Source: CAXMMR01 sp963692975
Lineage (GTDB): Bacteria > Pseudomonadota > Alphaproteobacteria > Acetobacterales > Acetobacteraceae
DNA length: 64,000 bases
Reading direction: 5' to 3'
Assembly (NCBI GenBank): GCA_963692975.2
Contig: CAXMMR010000038.1
Location: 1-64,000 of the forward strand
The notes below the pieces were generated by a model. The model was given only the letters and a program-made list of their open reading frames with translations, did no database searches and was not told where the DNA came from. This document shows, piece by piece, positions 1 through 8,226 of this stretch. The position numbers and the translations under genes are program-made. Each line of letters opens with the position of its first letter. Within the stretch, counting starts at the first letter, position 1.

Positions 1-555
1 GCCCGCCGGCCCGACGAGCAGCCCGTGATACACCCAGCCGGGATCGTAGCCGCGGGCGTTCCCCCAGGCCGTAGCCTCGAGGTCGGCTGCCCCATCGGCG
101 ATCGTGGTGCCGGCGAGGCCGAGCGGCGCCAGCACGAGCGTCGCCAGGGCGTCGGCCAGCGGCGCGTCCGCCGCCTGCTCGATCAGCCGCCGCACCCGCA
201 AATATCCGATGTTCGAATATGCAAAGCCCTCGCCAGGCCTGAACAGCAGGCTCGTGGCCCTGGCATGCCGCAGCATCGCCTCGACCGGCCAGGGCGGCCC
301 GCCCGCAGCCACCGCCGCGTGGTAGGCGTCCACCGTGCCGTAGTCGCGCAGCCCCGAGCGATGCGCCAGCAGCTGCCGCAGCGTGAACGGCCGTCCCGCC
401 ACCGGCTCGTCGAGCGCCAGGGCTCCGCGCGCGACCAGCACCAGCGCCGCCGCCGCAAGCACCGTCTTGGTGACGCTCCACCACGGCACCGGCGCAGCGC
501 TGCTCGCCTCGAGCGCATCGCCCTCGACAACGGCGGCGATCATCGGAACAGCCAC
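1..555 (-). CDS. Serine hydrolase, class C beta-lactamase family (C-terminus beyond left edge)
   Basis: This is the N-terminal 185 codons of a penicillin-binding-protein-like serine hydrolase; the rest lies left of the window. The SxxK nucleophile motif is SVTK (S27, K30) and the YxN motif is YSN (Y113-N115), in the order and spacing of the class C beta-lactamase/esterase family. The stretch TLRQLLAHRSGL between them is typical of the fold. I chose the GTG at 555 because GGAGG lies seven bases upstream; an ATG at 543 is the alternative. Only about 26 residues precede the nucleophile, which is short for the family, and there is no signal peptide, so it is probably cytoplasmic. Substrate cannot be told: members include esterases, peptidases and beta-lactamases. 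Confidence 0.8.
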   Translation of the reverse strand, partial: MAVPMIAAVVEGDALEASSAAPVPWWSVTKTVLAAAALVLVARGALALDEPVAGRPFTLRQLLAHRSGLRDYGTVDAYHAAVAAGGPPWPVEAMLRHARATSLLFRPGEGFAYSNIGYLRVRRLIEQAADAPLADALATLVLAPLGLAGTTIADGAADLEATAWGNARGYDPGWVYHGLLVGPAG

Positions 556-815
556 GCCTCCGCCTCCAGAAAGGAAGGCCGGAGCTCTCCCTTCGCGCCC
601 ATCCCACAGGGCATCGCCCAACGAGCCTTCAGGCCCCGCGCCTCGGACAAACCACGTGCTAGCCTGCCTGCGGCCGAGGGACCAGAACGCTCGAAAACCT
701 GACACGTTGATCGAACGATACGCACGGCCCTGGCTCATCGGATTTTCCGGACAGAGCGTGAGACGATTGAGCGGCCGTGCTAACACATCGGTCGAAACAG
801 CGAAGGACGATCGGC

Positions 816-870
816 AAGGATCTTGCCTATAGGCAAGATCCTTGTAAGTCATTGTTTTACTTCTAATATG
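816..870 (-). repeat. Repeat family C, copy 1 (inverted partial copy)
   Basis: A perfect 28-bp palindrome (816-843) with core ATCTTGCCTATAGGCAAGAT is followed by an A/T-rich tract. Read on the minus strand, that tract (GTAAAACAATGACTTA) aligns with GTATTACAATGAGTTA next to the same palindrome at 39.2 kb. Only the palindrome and its A/T flank are kept here, in the opposite orientation to the two longer copies at 32.2 and 39.1 kb. Confidence 0.7.
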
Positions 871-872
871 AA

Positions 873-926
873 GTGGGGTCTGGGGCCTCGGGCCCCAGCG
901 GAGTCCAGAGGCAGCGCCTCTGGCCT
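873..926. repeat. Repeat family A, unit 1 (GC-rich palindromic, type I)
   Basis: GGGGTCTGGGGCC-TCG-GGCCCCAG is followed by TCCAGAGGCAGCGCCTCTGGCCT. These are two adjacent inverted repeats that recur about 18 times in the window, almost always between genes. Confidence 0.85.
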
Positions 927-927
927 C

Positions 928-1364
928 TCATGCCGGCAGGACGTGCCTGGACCTACGCCGTGCTGCAGATCCCAACCGGCGTGGTGCTGGACAGGCTGGG
1001 CGTAACGCTGGTCGGCCGGGCAGTCTCGCTGCCCTGAGCGGTTGCCTCGGCGCTGTGGCTTCGCCACCACCGCGGCGCTGAGTCTGGCCTATCTTGCGGT
1101 ATTCTTCCGCGCTATCGCGACTCACCGCGAAGACCGCCGTCTTGGCGCCGGCGAGCGCGAGCTGATCCGGTCGGGCGGCGCAGTGCCAGAGGGAAAGCGA
1201 CCTCGGCGGCGCCCTGCTCGGCTACCTGCTCGGCCGCCGTAAGGTCTGGGGGCTGACCCTCGGCTTCATGTCCTCTGGCTCGCGCCATCCTGCTGCTCGG
1301 CATCGCCTCGTTCACCCTGCTGCTCGGCCGGCTGGAGCCGATCCCTGAGCCGCCGGGAGCCTAG
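928..1364 (+). pseudogene. Decayed MFS transporter (hexuronate/galactonate-type ACS family)
   Basis: Translated pieces in different frames line up in order with an anion:cation symporter-family MFS permease. First comes WTYAVLQIPTGVVLDRLGVT (952-1011), resembling the TM2/loop signature with QxPxGxxxDRxG. Next is RAIATHREDRRLGAGERELI followed by RSGGAVPEG (about 1108-1195), the central cytoplasmic loop of this family. Then comes RRKVWGLTLGFMS (about 1230-1272), and finally AILLLGIASFTLLLGRLEPI ending at the stop codon at 1362-1364. Frames change at least three times and most helices are missing, so this is about 430 bp left of a ~1.3-kb gene. The assignment rests on remembered family motifs, and the native substrate cannot be recovered. 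Confidence 0.7.
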
Positions 1365-1368
1365 CAGG

Positions 1369-1422
1369 CAAGGCCAGGGGCTTTGCTCCTGGACCCCATT
1401 TAAGGCGAAGCCTTTAAAATCC
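1369..1422. repeat. Repeat family A, unit 2 (type II)
   Basis: GGCCAGGGGCTTTGCTCCTGG is followed by ACCCCATTTAAGGCGAAGCC and TTTAAAATCC. This is the second flavour of the GC-rich unit, with a TTTAAAGGC...GCCTTTAA inner dyad. Confidence 0.85.
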
Positions 1423-1440
1423 GCTCTTTGAGCCGATCGC

Positions 1441-1854
1441 TCAGCCCGCTTTCGCAGCCATCGCCGACATGTCCATCCACATCGCGCCCAGGGCTTGGCC
1501 GTCAGGATCAGCGAAGTCACGGCTGTACATGAAGCCTTGGTCTTCAATCGGATTGATGTCGGCGACGCCGCCATTCGCGGCGGCGGCGTCGCTCATCGCA
1601 TCGACAGCGTCGCGGCTCTCGCACGACAAAGCCAGCATCACGCCGCTCGACGTTCTTGGCGGCATCGGTCGGCTCGTGAAGGTCTGCCATCTGGCATGGG
1701 TGAGCAGCATGAAGTTGATTGCCTTGCTCCAGACCATCCAGGCAGCCGTCTCGTCAGTGAAGTGAGGATCGTTTTTAAATCCGATGGCCTCGTAGAACGC
1801 CATCGACGCTCTGAGGTCGGTGACCGGTAGGCTGATAAAGATCGTCTGGCTCAT
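1441..1854 (-). CDS. VOC-family (glyoxalase/bleomycin-resistance fold) protein
   Basis: A 137-residue single-module vicinal-oxygen-chelate protein. The N-terminus TIFISLPVTDLRASMAFYEA is the usual first beta strand and helix of the fold, and DPDGQALGAMWMDM near the C-terminus is the second half-module. This subgroup (glyoxalase-like, often annotated as lactoylglutathione-lyase-like) has no established substrate. It is monocistronic and reads toward the MFS remnant, with repeat unit A2 just past its stop. The ATG at 1854 follows a GAGAGAGCG tract that can serve as ribosome-binding site. Enzyme or antibiotic-binding roles are both possible. Confidence 0.85.
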   Translation of the reverse strand: MSQTIFISLPVTDLRASMAFYEAIGFKNDPHFTDETAAWMVWSKAINFMLLTHARWQTFTSRPMPPRTSSGVMLALSCESRDAVDAMSDAAAANGGVADINPIEDQGFMYSRDFADPDGQALGAMWMDMSAMAAKAG

Positions 1855-2050
1855 CGCTCTCTCCTGGCCTGTGACGAATTCTAGTCATTGGCAGAAGCCT
1901 CCATCGATAAATTTCAAAGGCTCCATCTTTGATCGGGTCAGGAGCGGAGTGAGCCAAGAGGTTCCGGCTGCGCGGAGCGCGATCGGAAAGGCGCATGGCG
2001 GCAAAGCTCCTGGCCTTCCTCAGCCTGCCGTCCCTGCTAGAACTCTCGCC

Positions 2051-3859
2051 ATGCTTCAGAACCAGGCCCTGGCAAGCGAGACGAGCCGGCTGCTGCGACG
2101 CCTCTGCGGCTGCATTGCCTTGCTCACCCTGCTCGTCGCCCTCGCCCTGCTCCTCCCCGAGCCGTTTCGCGCCGAGCTGCGCCGCTCCGGCCTCGCCGCC
2201 CTGCCGCTGGCAGCCCTGGTGTCGCTCCTGGGAGCGCTGCTCGCCACCCTGGTGGTCGCCGAGGCGCGCCTGCGCGTCGCCGAGGAGCGCGCCCCGCCGG
2301 CGATCATCGGCCGCTCGGCGCGCCTGCCGCAGGCCGCGCTGGCGGCGCCGGCCGGGCTTGCCGCCCTGGCGACGGCCTGGTGGCTGCCGCCCCGCCTCGC
2401 CGCTCCGCTGGCGCCCACCGCCGTGCTGGGCGGTGGCGCCCTCGCCCTCGCCTTCGGCCTGCTGATCGTCGAGCGGCTGCTGGCCTCGGTCGAGCCGCGG
2501 CGCCTGCCCGAGGCGGCGGGCCTGCGGGCGCTCGCCTTCGTCAGCGTGCTGGCCGCGTTCGTCGCCGGGCTGATCGAGATCGCCGCCGGCCTCGGCGCGC
2601 CGTTCACCGTGCCGGCGATGCGGGCCGCCCTCACTCTGGCCGGACTGATCGGCCTGGAACTGGCACTGCGCTCGCTCGGCCGGCTGTTCCTGCCGCCGCC
2701 GCCGCCGGCCAGCGCCGAAGCGGCGGTGCAGTCGCTGCTGGCGGCGAGCCTTGCCTCCGGCGGCCGCGGCGGCGTCGCCGCACCCATCCGCCGCCAACTC
2801 GGCATCGACTTCTCGCGCTCCTGGGCGCTGCTCTACGTCCGCCGGGCGGCGTTGCCGATGCTGCTGGCGCTCGGTCTGATGGTCTGGGCGATCAGCGGCC
2901 TGGTCGTCGTCGACGTCGACCAGCGCGCCGTCTACGAACGCTTCGGCGCGCCGGTCGCGGTGCTACACTCCGGCCTGCACGCCATCCTGCCATGGCCCTT
3001 CGGCGCCGCCCGCACGGTGGAGTTCGGCCAGACCCACGAGGTGCCGCTCGGCGCCGAGCCGAGTGCGGCCAGCGCCCCCGTCGGCGCCGAAGACCCCGCC
3101 CCCGCCTCGGCTGACCGCCTTTGGGAGCAGCCGCACCCCGGCGAGCTGGTGCTGCTGATCGCCACTGAAAGCAGCGGCCGCCAAGGCTTCCAGAGCGTCG
3201 CGGCCGACCTGCGGGTGCTCTACCGCGTCGGCCTGAGCGACCGCGCCGCGGTGCAAAGCGCGTTCTCGACCGTCGACCCGGCGCGCCTCGTCCGCGCCGA
3301 GGCGGGTGCCGCCGCCTCCGCCTACTTCGCCGCCCGCACCCTGCCGGACGTGCTGGGCGCCAACCGCGACGCCCTGGCCGAGGCGCTGCGCCGCACCGTG
3401 CAGGCGGGCCTGGACCGCGCCGGCAGCGGGCTGCAAGTGCTGGCGATGGTGGTCGAGGCGATCCATCCCCCCGCCGGCGCCGCCGACGCCTACCATGCAG
3501 TGCGCGCCGCGGAGATTTCCGCCAATGCCTCGATCTTCGCCGAGCAGGGCCGCGCGCTCGCCGTGCGGGCCCAGTCGCGCCAATACGCCGACGGCCAGCA
3601 GGCCAATGCCGAGGCCGCGCGAGCGGAGCTGGTCGGCGGCGCCGACGCCGCGCTGACCCGCTTCACCGCTGACCGTCAGGCCGCGTCCGTCGGCGGTCCG
3701 TCCTTTCTCGCCGAACGCTACTTCGCCGCCCTGACCACCGCTCTCGCCCGCACCCCGATCACGGTGATCGACAGCCGCCTCGCCGGCCCCGCCGGCCCGG
3801 TGCTGGACCTGCGCCAGCTCGGCGCCGCCGCTGCGGCCGCCGCCACGGACACGGAGTAG
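2051..3859 (+). CDS. Multi-spanning SPFH/Band 7 protein, HflK-like (first of three)
   Basis: A 602-residue membrane protein. About seven hydrophobic helices (roughly 17-35, 45-70, 93-111, 122-141, 160-180, 190-206 and 247-267) come before an SPFH/Band 7 domain (about 268-540) that opens with VDVDQRAVYERFGAPVAVLH, the usual membrane-exit beta strand of HflK. An acidic Ala/Pro-rich insert lies at about 345-365. Ordinary HflK has one membrane helix, so the polytopic N-terminal half is unusual. The next gene starts two bases after its stop, and three further genes follow. Known HflK-HflC assemblies surround and modulate FtsH, but no ftsH is here, and a paralogous role tied to the downstream ATPase seems likelier. 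I chose the ATG at 2051 because upstream sequence in frame is not protein-like. Confidence 0.8.
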   Translation: MLQNQALASETSRLLRRLCGCIALLTLLVALALLLPEPFRAELRRSGLAALPLAALVSLLGALLATLVVAEARLRVAEERAPPAIIGRSARLPQAALAAPAGLAALATAWWLPPRLAAPLAPTAVLGGGALALAFGLLIVERLLASVEPRRLPEAAGLRALAFVSVLAAFVAGLIEIAAGLGAPFTVPAMRAALTLAGLIGLELALRSLGRLFLPPPPPASAEAAVQSLLAASLASGGRGGVAAPIRRQLGIDFSRSWALLYVRRAALPMLLALGLMVWAISGLVVVDVDQRAVYERFGAPVAVLHSGLHAILPWPFGAARTVEFGQTHEVPLGAEPSAASAPVGAEDPAPASADRLWEQPHPGELVLLIATESSGRQGFQSVAADLRVLYRVGLSDRAAVQSAFSTVDPARLVRAEAGAAASAYFAARTLPDVLGANRDALAEALRRTVQAGLDRAGSGLQVLAMVVEAIHPPAGAADAYHAVRAAEISANASIFAEQGRALAVRAQSRQYADGQQANAEAARAELVGGADAALTRFTADRQAASVGGPSFLAERYFAALTTALARTPITVIDSRLAGPAGPVLDLRQLGAAAAAAATDTE

Positions 3860-3861
3860 CC

Positions 3862-4896
3862 ATGGATCAGCACCATGATCATGACCATGGCCATGACAGC
3901 GGGCACGACGGCCACGGCCACGGCCTACTCGGCGGCCATCATCACCACGATCACGGCGGCGGCCCGCCCGAACGCGGCTGGCGCAGCGCCGTGCGGCTCA
4001 TTCTCGCGCTGCTCATCGTCCTCGCGGGCGGCCTCGCCGCCTCGGCGGTGATGGTGAGCGCCGGCCAGGCGGTCGTGGTCACCCGCCTCGGCGACCCGGT
4101 CCGCGTGCTCACCCAGCCGGGCCTCGCCTGGAAGCTGCCGCCGCCGGTCGAGACGGTGATTCCGGTCGACCTGCGGCTGCGCACTACCGGCTCCGGCCTG
4201 CAGGATGTCGGCACCCGCGATGGGCTGCGCATCCTGGTCCAGGCCTACGTCGCCTGGCAGGTCGCCGACAACCCCGCCGACATCCGCCAGTTCGTCCGCG
4301 CCGTGCGCAACGACCCCGACGAGGCCGCCCGTCAGCTCCGCTCCTTCATCGGCTCGGCGCTGCAGGTCACCGCCAGCAATTTCGACCTCGCCGACCTGGT
4401 GAACACAGACCCTGCCCACATCCGGCTCGACGCCTTCCGCGCCGGCCTGCTGGCCGCCCTCGCGCCGCAGATGAAGCGCGATTACGGCATCACCGTGCGC
4501 GCCGCCGGGCTCGAGCAGCTCAGCCTGCCGGAAGCGACGCTCGCCGCAACTGTCTCGCGCATGCGCACCGAGCGCGAAACCGTCGCCGCCGAGCGCACCG
4601 CCGAGGGGCTCCGCGCCGCCGCCAAGATCCGCTCCGACGCAGCGCGCGACAGCCGCATCGAAGTCGCCCAGGCCCAGACCCAGGCCGCCAACATCGAGGC
4701 CGCCTCACGCCGCGACGCGGCGGCAATCCAGGCGCGCGCTTATGATGGCGACCCGCAGCTCTACATGGAGCTGCGCAGCCTCGACACCCTGTCCGCCGTG
4801 ATCGGCCCGAACGCCAGGCTTGTGCTGCGCACCGACGCGGCGCCATTCAACGCGCTGATCGAGGCGCCGAAGCTGCTGCCGCAGGCGTCGAAGTGA
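3862..4896 (+). CDS. SPFH/Band 7 protein, HflC-like, with histidine-rich N-terminus
   Basis: A 344-residue protein. The first 32 residues hold 13 histidines and 6 aspartates, in two runs (residues 4-20 and 26-31) split by GLLGG; such a stretch is expected to bind Zn, Ni or Co. One membrane helix (about 43-66) follows, then an HflC-type SPFH domain (from VSAGQAVVVTRLGDPVRVL) with an Ala/Arg/Glu-rich coiled-coil helix at about 225-285. It begins two bases after the preceding SPFH gene, with GGAG in the overlap region, so the two are cotranslated. Whether the His tail faces the cytoplasm (expected from type II topology like HflC) is an inference. The metal-binding reading fits the neighbouring P-type ATPase. 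Confidence 0.82.
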   Translation: MDQHHDHDHGHDSGHDGHGHGLLGGHHHHDHGGGPPERGWRSAVRLILALLIVLAGGLAASAVMVSAGQAVVVTRLGDPVRVLTQPGLAWKLPPPVETVIPVDLRLRTTGSGLQDVGTRDGLRILVQAYVAWQVADNPADIRQFVRAVRNDPDEAARQLRSFIGSALQVTASNFDLADLVNTDPAHIRLDAFRAGLLAALAPQMKRDYGITVRAAGLEQLSLPEATLAATVSRMRTERETVAAERTAEGLRAAAKIRSDAARDSRIEVAQAQTQAANIEAASRRDAAAIQARAYDGDPQLYMELRSLDTLSAVIGPNARLVLRTDAAPFNALIEAPKLLPQASK

Positions 4897-4897
4897 A

Positions 4898-4995
4898 CGG
4901 TTCTTTTGTGAAAAAAAGAACCAAAAAACTTTTGCTCGTTAAGCACGCGACAGCGCGAGTAAAAGTTTTCTGCTTCTCTTTTTCAAAAGAGAAGT
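4898..4995. repeat. Repeat family B, copy 1 (A/T double-hairpin element)
   Basis: Inverted halves GGTTCTTTTGTGAAAAAAAG with AACCAAAAAACTTTTGCTC, and AAAAGTTTTCTGCTTCTC with TTTTTCAAAAGAGAAG. Each end folds into a small hairpin, and the ACTTTT/AAAAGT arms pair across the middle. It lies between the second and third SPFH genes, so it would either attenuate or be read through in this operon. Confidence 0.8.
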
Positions 4996-4999
4996 TCTT

Positions 5000-6109
5000 G
5001 TGAGCCTTTCACTGCCGGCCCCGGAAGCCGAAACCCGCGAGGTAGAGCCGCATCTCGGCGAGCGCCCCGAGGCGGGTGTCCCGAACGGTCCGGTCGTGCA
5101 ATCGCTCAGGGTCGGCTTTCGAGTGCTGCAGCTCGGCACCCTGCTGCTGTTCGTGGCCTGGGCCACCGGCAACATGCGCGAGCTTCAGCCCGGCACCCAG
5201 GCCGTGGTGCTGCGCTTTGGCCGCATCGTGCGCGCCCAGGCTGCGGGCCTGGTTCTCGCCTGGCCGCAGCCGGTCGAGAAGGTGGTGCGGCTGCCTTCCG
5301 GCGAGCGGCAGATGCAGCTGTCAATCGTGCCCAGCGTCGCGCCCAGCACCGGCGGCGAGGTGTCGAACCAGGCGTTCCTCACCAGCCCGCTTGAGGGCGA
5401 CGCGGCGCCGGCCGACGCCGCGGCCTACCTCACCGGCGATGGCGGCGTGGTGCTGATCGAGGCCGCCGTCACCTGGCGCATCAGCGACCCGGAGGCCTAC
5501 ACACTCGCCTCCGCCCACGTGCTGCCCGCCCTGCGCCGGGTGTTTCTCGACGCCGCCGCCACCGAGACCGCCGGGCGCCGCCTGGACGATTTCCTCGCCG
5601 TGCGCCCCGAGGACGAGGGCGACCTGGCGCTGGAAGCCTCCCGCGCCGCCCTGCGCGGCGCGCTGGCGGACCGTATGAACCGCAGCCTCGCGGTGCTCGC
5701 CCGTGCCGGCGCCGGGCTCGGCGTCTCGGTCACCCGCGTCGACGTCACCGCGCTGCTGCCGCCAGTCGCCAAGGCCTCGTTCGACAGCGTGCTGGAGGCC
5801 GCCCAGCGCGCCGACGAGGGGCTTGCCGCCGCTCGAACGGACGCGGCGCGCACCCAGCAGCAGGCCGATCGCACCCGCGACCGCACGCTCGACGACGCGC
5901 ACGCGGCCGCGGCCGAGCGGGTCGAGGCGGCGCGCAGCCGCACCGCGACCATCCTGGCACTGGAGGCCAAGATGGACCCCCAGAGCCGTCCGGCCCTGCT
6001 CGACCAGCTCTACCGCGACCGCATTGCCGGCGTGCTGCGCGCCGCCGGCCGGGTCAGCACCGTGCCGCTCGACGGCGAGCGCGTGATCCTCTCGGGAGCC
6101 CAGCCATGA
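5000..6109 (+). CDS. SPFH/Band 7 protein, HflK-like (third of three)
   Basis: A 369-residue protein with a short N-terminal tail, one membrane helix (about 36-55) and an SPFH domain beginning LQPGTQAVVLRFGRIVRAQ. The C-terminal part (about 255-320) is a charged Ala/Arg-rich coiled coil. The start is GTG at 5000, and AGAGAAG just upstream, at the edge of the repeat, is the ribosome-binding candidate. Its stop codon overlaps the ATG of the P-type ATPase (ATGA), so the two are translationally coupled. Three SPFH paralogs in a row suggest a hetero-oligomeric ring or scaffold. The substrate of that scaffold is unknown; physical association with the ATPase is my inference from coupling. Confidence 0.8.
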   Translation: MSLSLPAPEAETREVEPHLGERPEAGVPNGPVVQSLRVGFRVLQLGTLLLFVAWATGNMRELQPGTQAVVLRFGRIVRAQAAGLVLAWPQPVEKVVRLPSGERQMQLSIVPSVAPSTGGEVSNQAFLTSPLEGDAAPADAAAYLTGDGGVVLIEAAVTWRISDPEAYTLASAHVLPALRRVFLDAAATETAGRRLDDFLAVRPEDEGDLALEASRAALRGALADRMNRSLAVLARAGAGLGVSVTRVDVTALLPPVAKASFDSVLEAAQRADEGLAAARTDAARTQQQADRTRDRTLDDAHAAAAERVEAARSRTATILALEAKMDPQSRPALLDQLYRDRIAGVLRAAGRVSTVPLDGERVILSGAQP

Positions 6110-8043
6110 GCGCCACCACCGCCGACGGCTTCGCTCCCGCCGCACCCGGCCGGGTCGGCCTGCTCGCTCGGGCCGAACGGCTGCTGCTGGCGGTGCGGCT
6201 GACCCTGGCGATGCTCGCCGCCGGCCTGCTGGTGATCGCGCTCGGCTGGCGCTGGGCCTTCCCTGCCGACACCGCGCTCGCCAGCCTGGTCGCAGGTGTG
6301 GCCGCCGCCCTGGTCAGCGCGCCGGTGATCGCCTCGGCCTGGCACTCGTTGCGTCATCCGAGCCTGCACGGCGTCACCGACCGGCTGATCGCGCTCGCTC
6401 TGGTTGGCGCCTGGGCAAGCGGCGACCTGATGACCGCCTCCGTGCTGCCGATTGTGATGATCCTCGGCCACGTGCTGGAGGAGCGCTCCCTGATCGGCTC
6501 GCGCGAGGCGATCGGCGCGCTCTCCAAGCTGGCTCAGACCGAGGCGCGTCTGGTCGGGCAAGACGGCGCCGTTGCCGTCGTCGCCGTCGGCTCGCTCCGC
6601 CCGGGTCAGCGCATCGAGCTGCGCGCCGGCGACCGCCTCCCTGTCGACGGCACCGTGCTGGAGGGCGAGGCCAGCCTCGACATGGCCTCGCTTACCGGCG
6701 AGAGCGTGCCGGTCGACGTCGGCCCGGGCAGCGCCGTTGCCGCCGGCTCGATCGACACCGACGGGCGCCTGGTGATCGAGGTGACGCGCACCGGCGAGGG
6801 CACCACGCTGGGCCGGATCATCGCCCTGATGCGCACCGCCGAGCAGGCCAAGCCGCCGGTCACCCGCCTGCTGGAGAAATATGCCGGTCAATACATGGTG
6901 CTGGTGCTGATGATCGCCGGCGGCACCTGGTTCGCCTCCGGCGACACGATGGCCACACTCGCGGTGCTGGTCGCCGCCTGCCCCTGCGCCCTGGTGCTGG
7001 CCGCCCCGGCGACAGCGATCGCCGCCATCGCGGTCGCCGGCCGCCACGGCATCCTGATCAAGGGCACCGCCTTTCTCGAGAACCTTGCCGACGTGACCTC
7101 CGTCGTGTTCGACAAGACCGGCACGCTCACCACCGGCGAGCTCACCCTGACCGGCGTCGAGCCGGCCGATGGATTCAGCCGCGAGACGGTCCTTCAACTC
7201 GCCGCCACCCTCGGCAGCGCCAGCAGCCACCCGGTCAGCCGCGCCGCGTTGAAGGCCGGCCAGGCGCCGCTGCCATCGCTCGACCAGCTACGCGAAGCCG
7301 GCGGCTTCGGCGTCACCGGCCTGCACGACGGCCGCCTAGTCGCCTTCGGCCGTGCCGACCTGCTGACGCGCCTCAACATCGAGCTGCCGCCGCTGCCCGA
7401 CCACGAGGGCCCGATCGCCGGCCTCGGCGAGGTGGCGGACGGCGCCGGGCGCTTCCTCGGCTGGCTGCTGTTCGCCGACCAGCCGCGGCGCGAGGCGGCC
7501 GAGGCGCTGGTCGGCCTACGCGAGCTCGGTCTTCGCCGCCAGATGCTGCTCACCGGCGACCGCCTGCCAGTGGCGCAACGGATCGCTGCCGCCATGGGCA
7601 TCGGCACAGTGCAGGCCGGCGCGCTGCCCGAGGACAAGATGAACCGGGTGCTGAGCGAGGTCGATGCTGGCTGGCGGCCGATGGTCGTCGGTGACGGCAT
7701 CAACGACTCCCTCGCACTTCGCGCCGGCGCCGTTGGCGTCGCCATGGGCGCTGGCGGCACCGATGTCGCCCTGGCCTCCGCCGACCTGGTCCTGCTGTCC
7801 TCCGACCTGCGCCGCCTCGGCACGATGATCCGGCTCAGCCGCCGCTGCCGCCGCACCATCACCGTCAACGTCGCCATGGGCCTCGGCTGGACCGTGCTGC
7901 TGATCGCCGCCGCCGCCACCGGCTCGCTGGGCGCCGAAGGCGCCGTGCTGGCCGCCCTGCTGCACAACCTGGCGACCTTCCTGGGCCTGGCCAACGCCGG
8001 CCGGCTGCTGCTGTTCGACGAGACCGGCAGCGCTACAAACTAA
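6106..8043 (+). CDS. Heavy-metal-type (P1B-like) cation-translocating P-type ATPase
   Basis: A 645-residue P-type ATPase. It shows TGES (T197-S200, actuator domain), CPC in the sixth helix (C292-C294), the phosphorylated DKTGTLT (D336), the P1B-specific SSHP dipeptide (H375) and GDGIND (from G529). There is no N-terminal HMA domain and no Cys or His tail. The last-helix metal site is atypical: at HN (H620-N621) it reads LLHNLATFLGLAN, without the acidic residue of ZntA-type pumps and without the MSxSS of copper pumps. The transported ion therefore cannot be assigned. It is coupled by ATGA overlap to an SPFH gene and followed by a TonB-dependent receptor. Confidence 0.9.
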   Translation: MSATTADGFAPAAPGRVGLLARAERLLLAVRLTLAMLAAGLLVIALGWRWAFPADTALASLVAGVAAALVSAPVIASAWHSLRHPSLHGVTDRLIALALVGAWASGDLMTASVLPIVMILGHVLEERSLIGSREAIGALSKLAQTEARLVGQDGAVAVVAVGSLRPGQRIELRAGDRLPVDGTVLEGEASLDMASLTGESVPVDVGPGSAVAAGSIDTDGRLVIEVTRTGEGTTLGRIIALMRTAEQAKPPVTRLLEKYAGQYMVLVLMIAGGTWFASGDTMATLAVLVAACPCALVLAAPATAIAAIAVAGRHGILIKGTAFLENLADVTSVVFDKTGTLTTGELTLTGVEPADGFSRETVLQLAATLGSASSHPVSRAALKAGQAPLPSLDQLREAGGFGVTGLHDGRLVAFGRADLLTRLNIELPPLPDHEGPIAGLGEVADGAGRFLGWLLFADQPRREAAEALVGLRELGLRRQMLLTGDRLPVAQRIAAAMGIGTVQAGALPEDKMNRVLSEVDAGWRPMVVGDGINDSLALRAGAVGVAMGAGGTDVALASADLVLLSSDLRRLGTMIRLSRRCRRTITVNVAMGLGWTVLLIAAAATGSLGAEGAVLAALLHNLATFLGLANAGRLLLFDETGSATN

Positions 8044-8193
8044 GGAAGGCCAGGGCTTTGCCCTGGACCCACCGTCACGCGCCTGCGTGCTTCGCACGAC
8101 GGCCGGCGGCCCTTGGAAACCGATTCCCTAAAAAGTGGGGGTCTGGGGCCTCAGGCCCCAGCGGTGTCCAGAAGCAGAGCCTCTGGCCTTGCC
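8044..8193. repeat. Repeat family A, unit 3 (composite, two type I modules)
   Basis: GGCCAGGGCTTTGCCCTGGACCC begins one base after the ATPase stop, followed by a CGTCACGCGCCTGCGTGCTT dyad that recurs at 39.0 and 48.4 kb. A second module follows (GGGTCTGGGGCCTCAGGCCCC, then TCCAGAAGCAGAGCCTCTGG). It could act as terminator or mRNA-end structure between the ATPase and the receptor. Confidence 0.85.
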
Positions 8194-8226
8194 GATTGCC
8201 AACCCTATCGACCTGCGATAACGAAT

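Larger units (their letters stand above)
556..927. other. Intergenic region with a long palindrome and repeat debris
   Basis: I see no gene in this 370-base gap. It must contain the promoter of the serine hydrolase that reads leftward, but I could not pick out convincing -35/-10 boxes. Near the left end are degenerate pieces of the GC-rich repeat. The right half has a perfect 28-bp palindrome (816-843) and a GC-rich unit (873-926), both listed separately. Confidence 0.6.

Noticed and set aside
816..843. Palindrome considered as a rho-independent terminator
   Set aside because: There is no T-tract after the stem, and the same palindrome recurs inside a conserved longer repeat.
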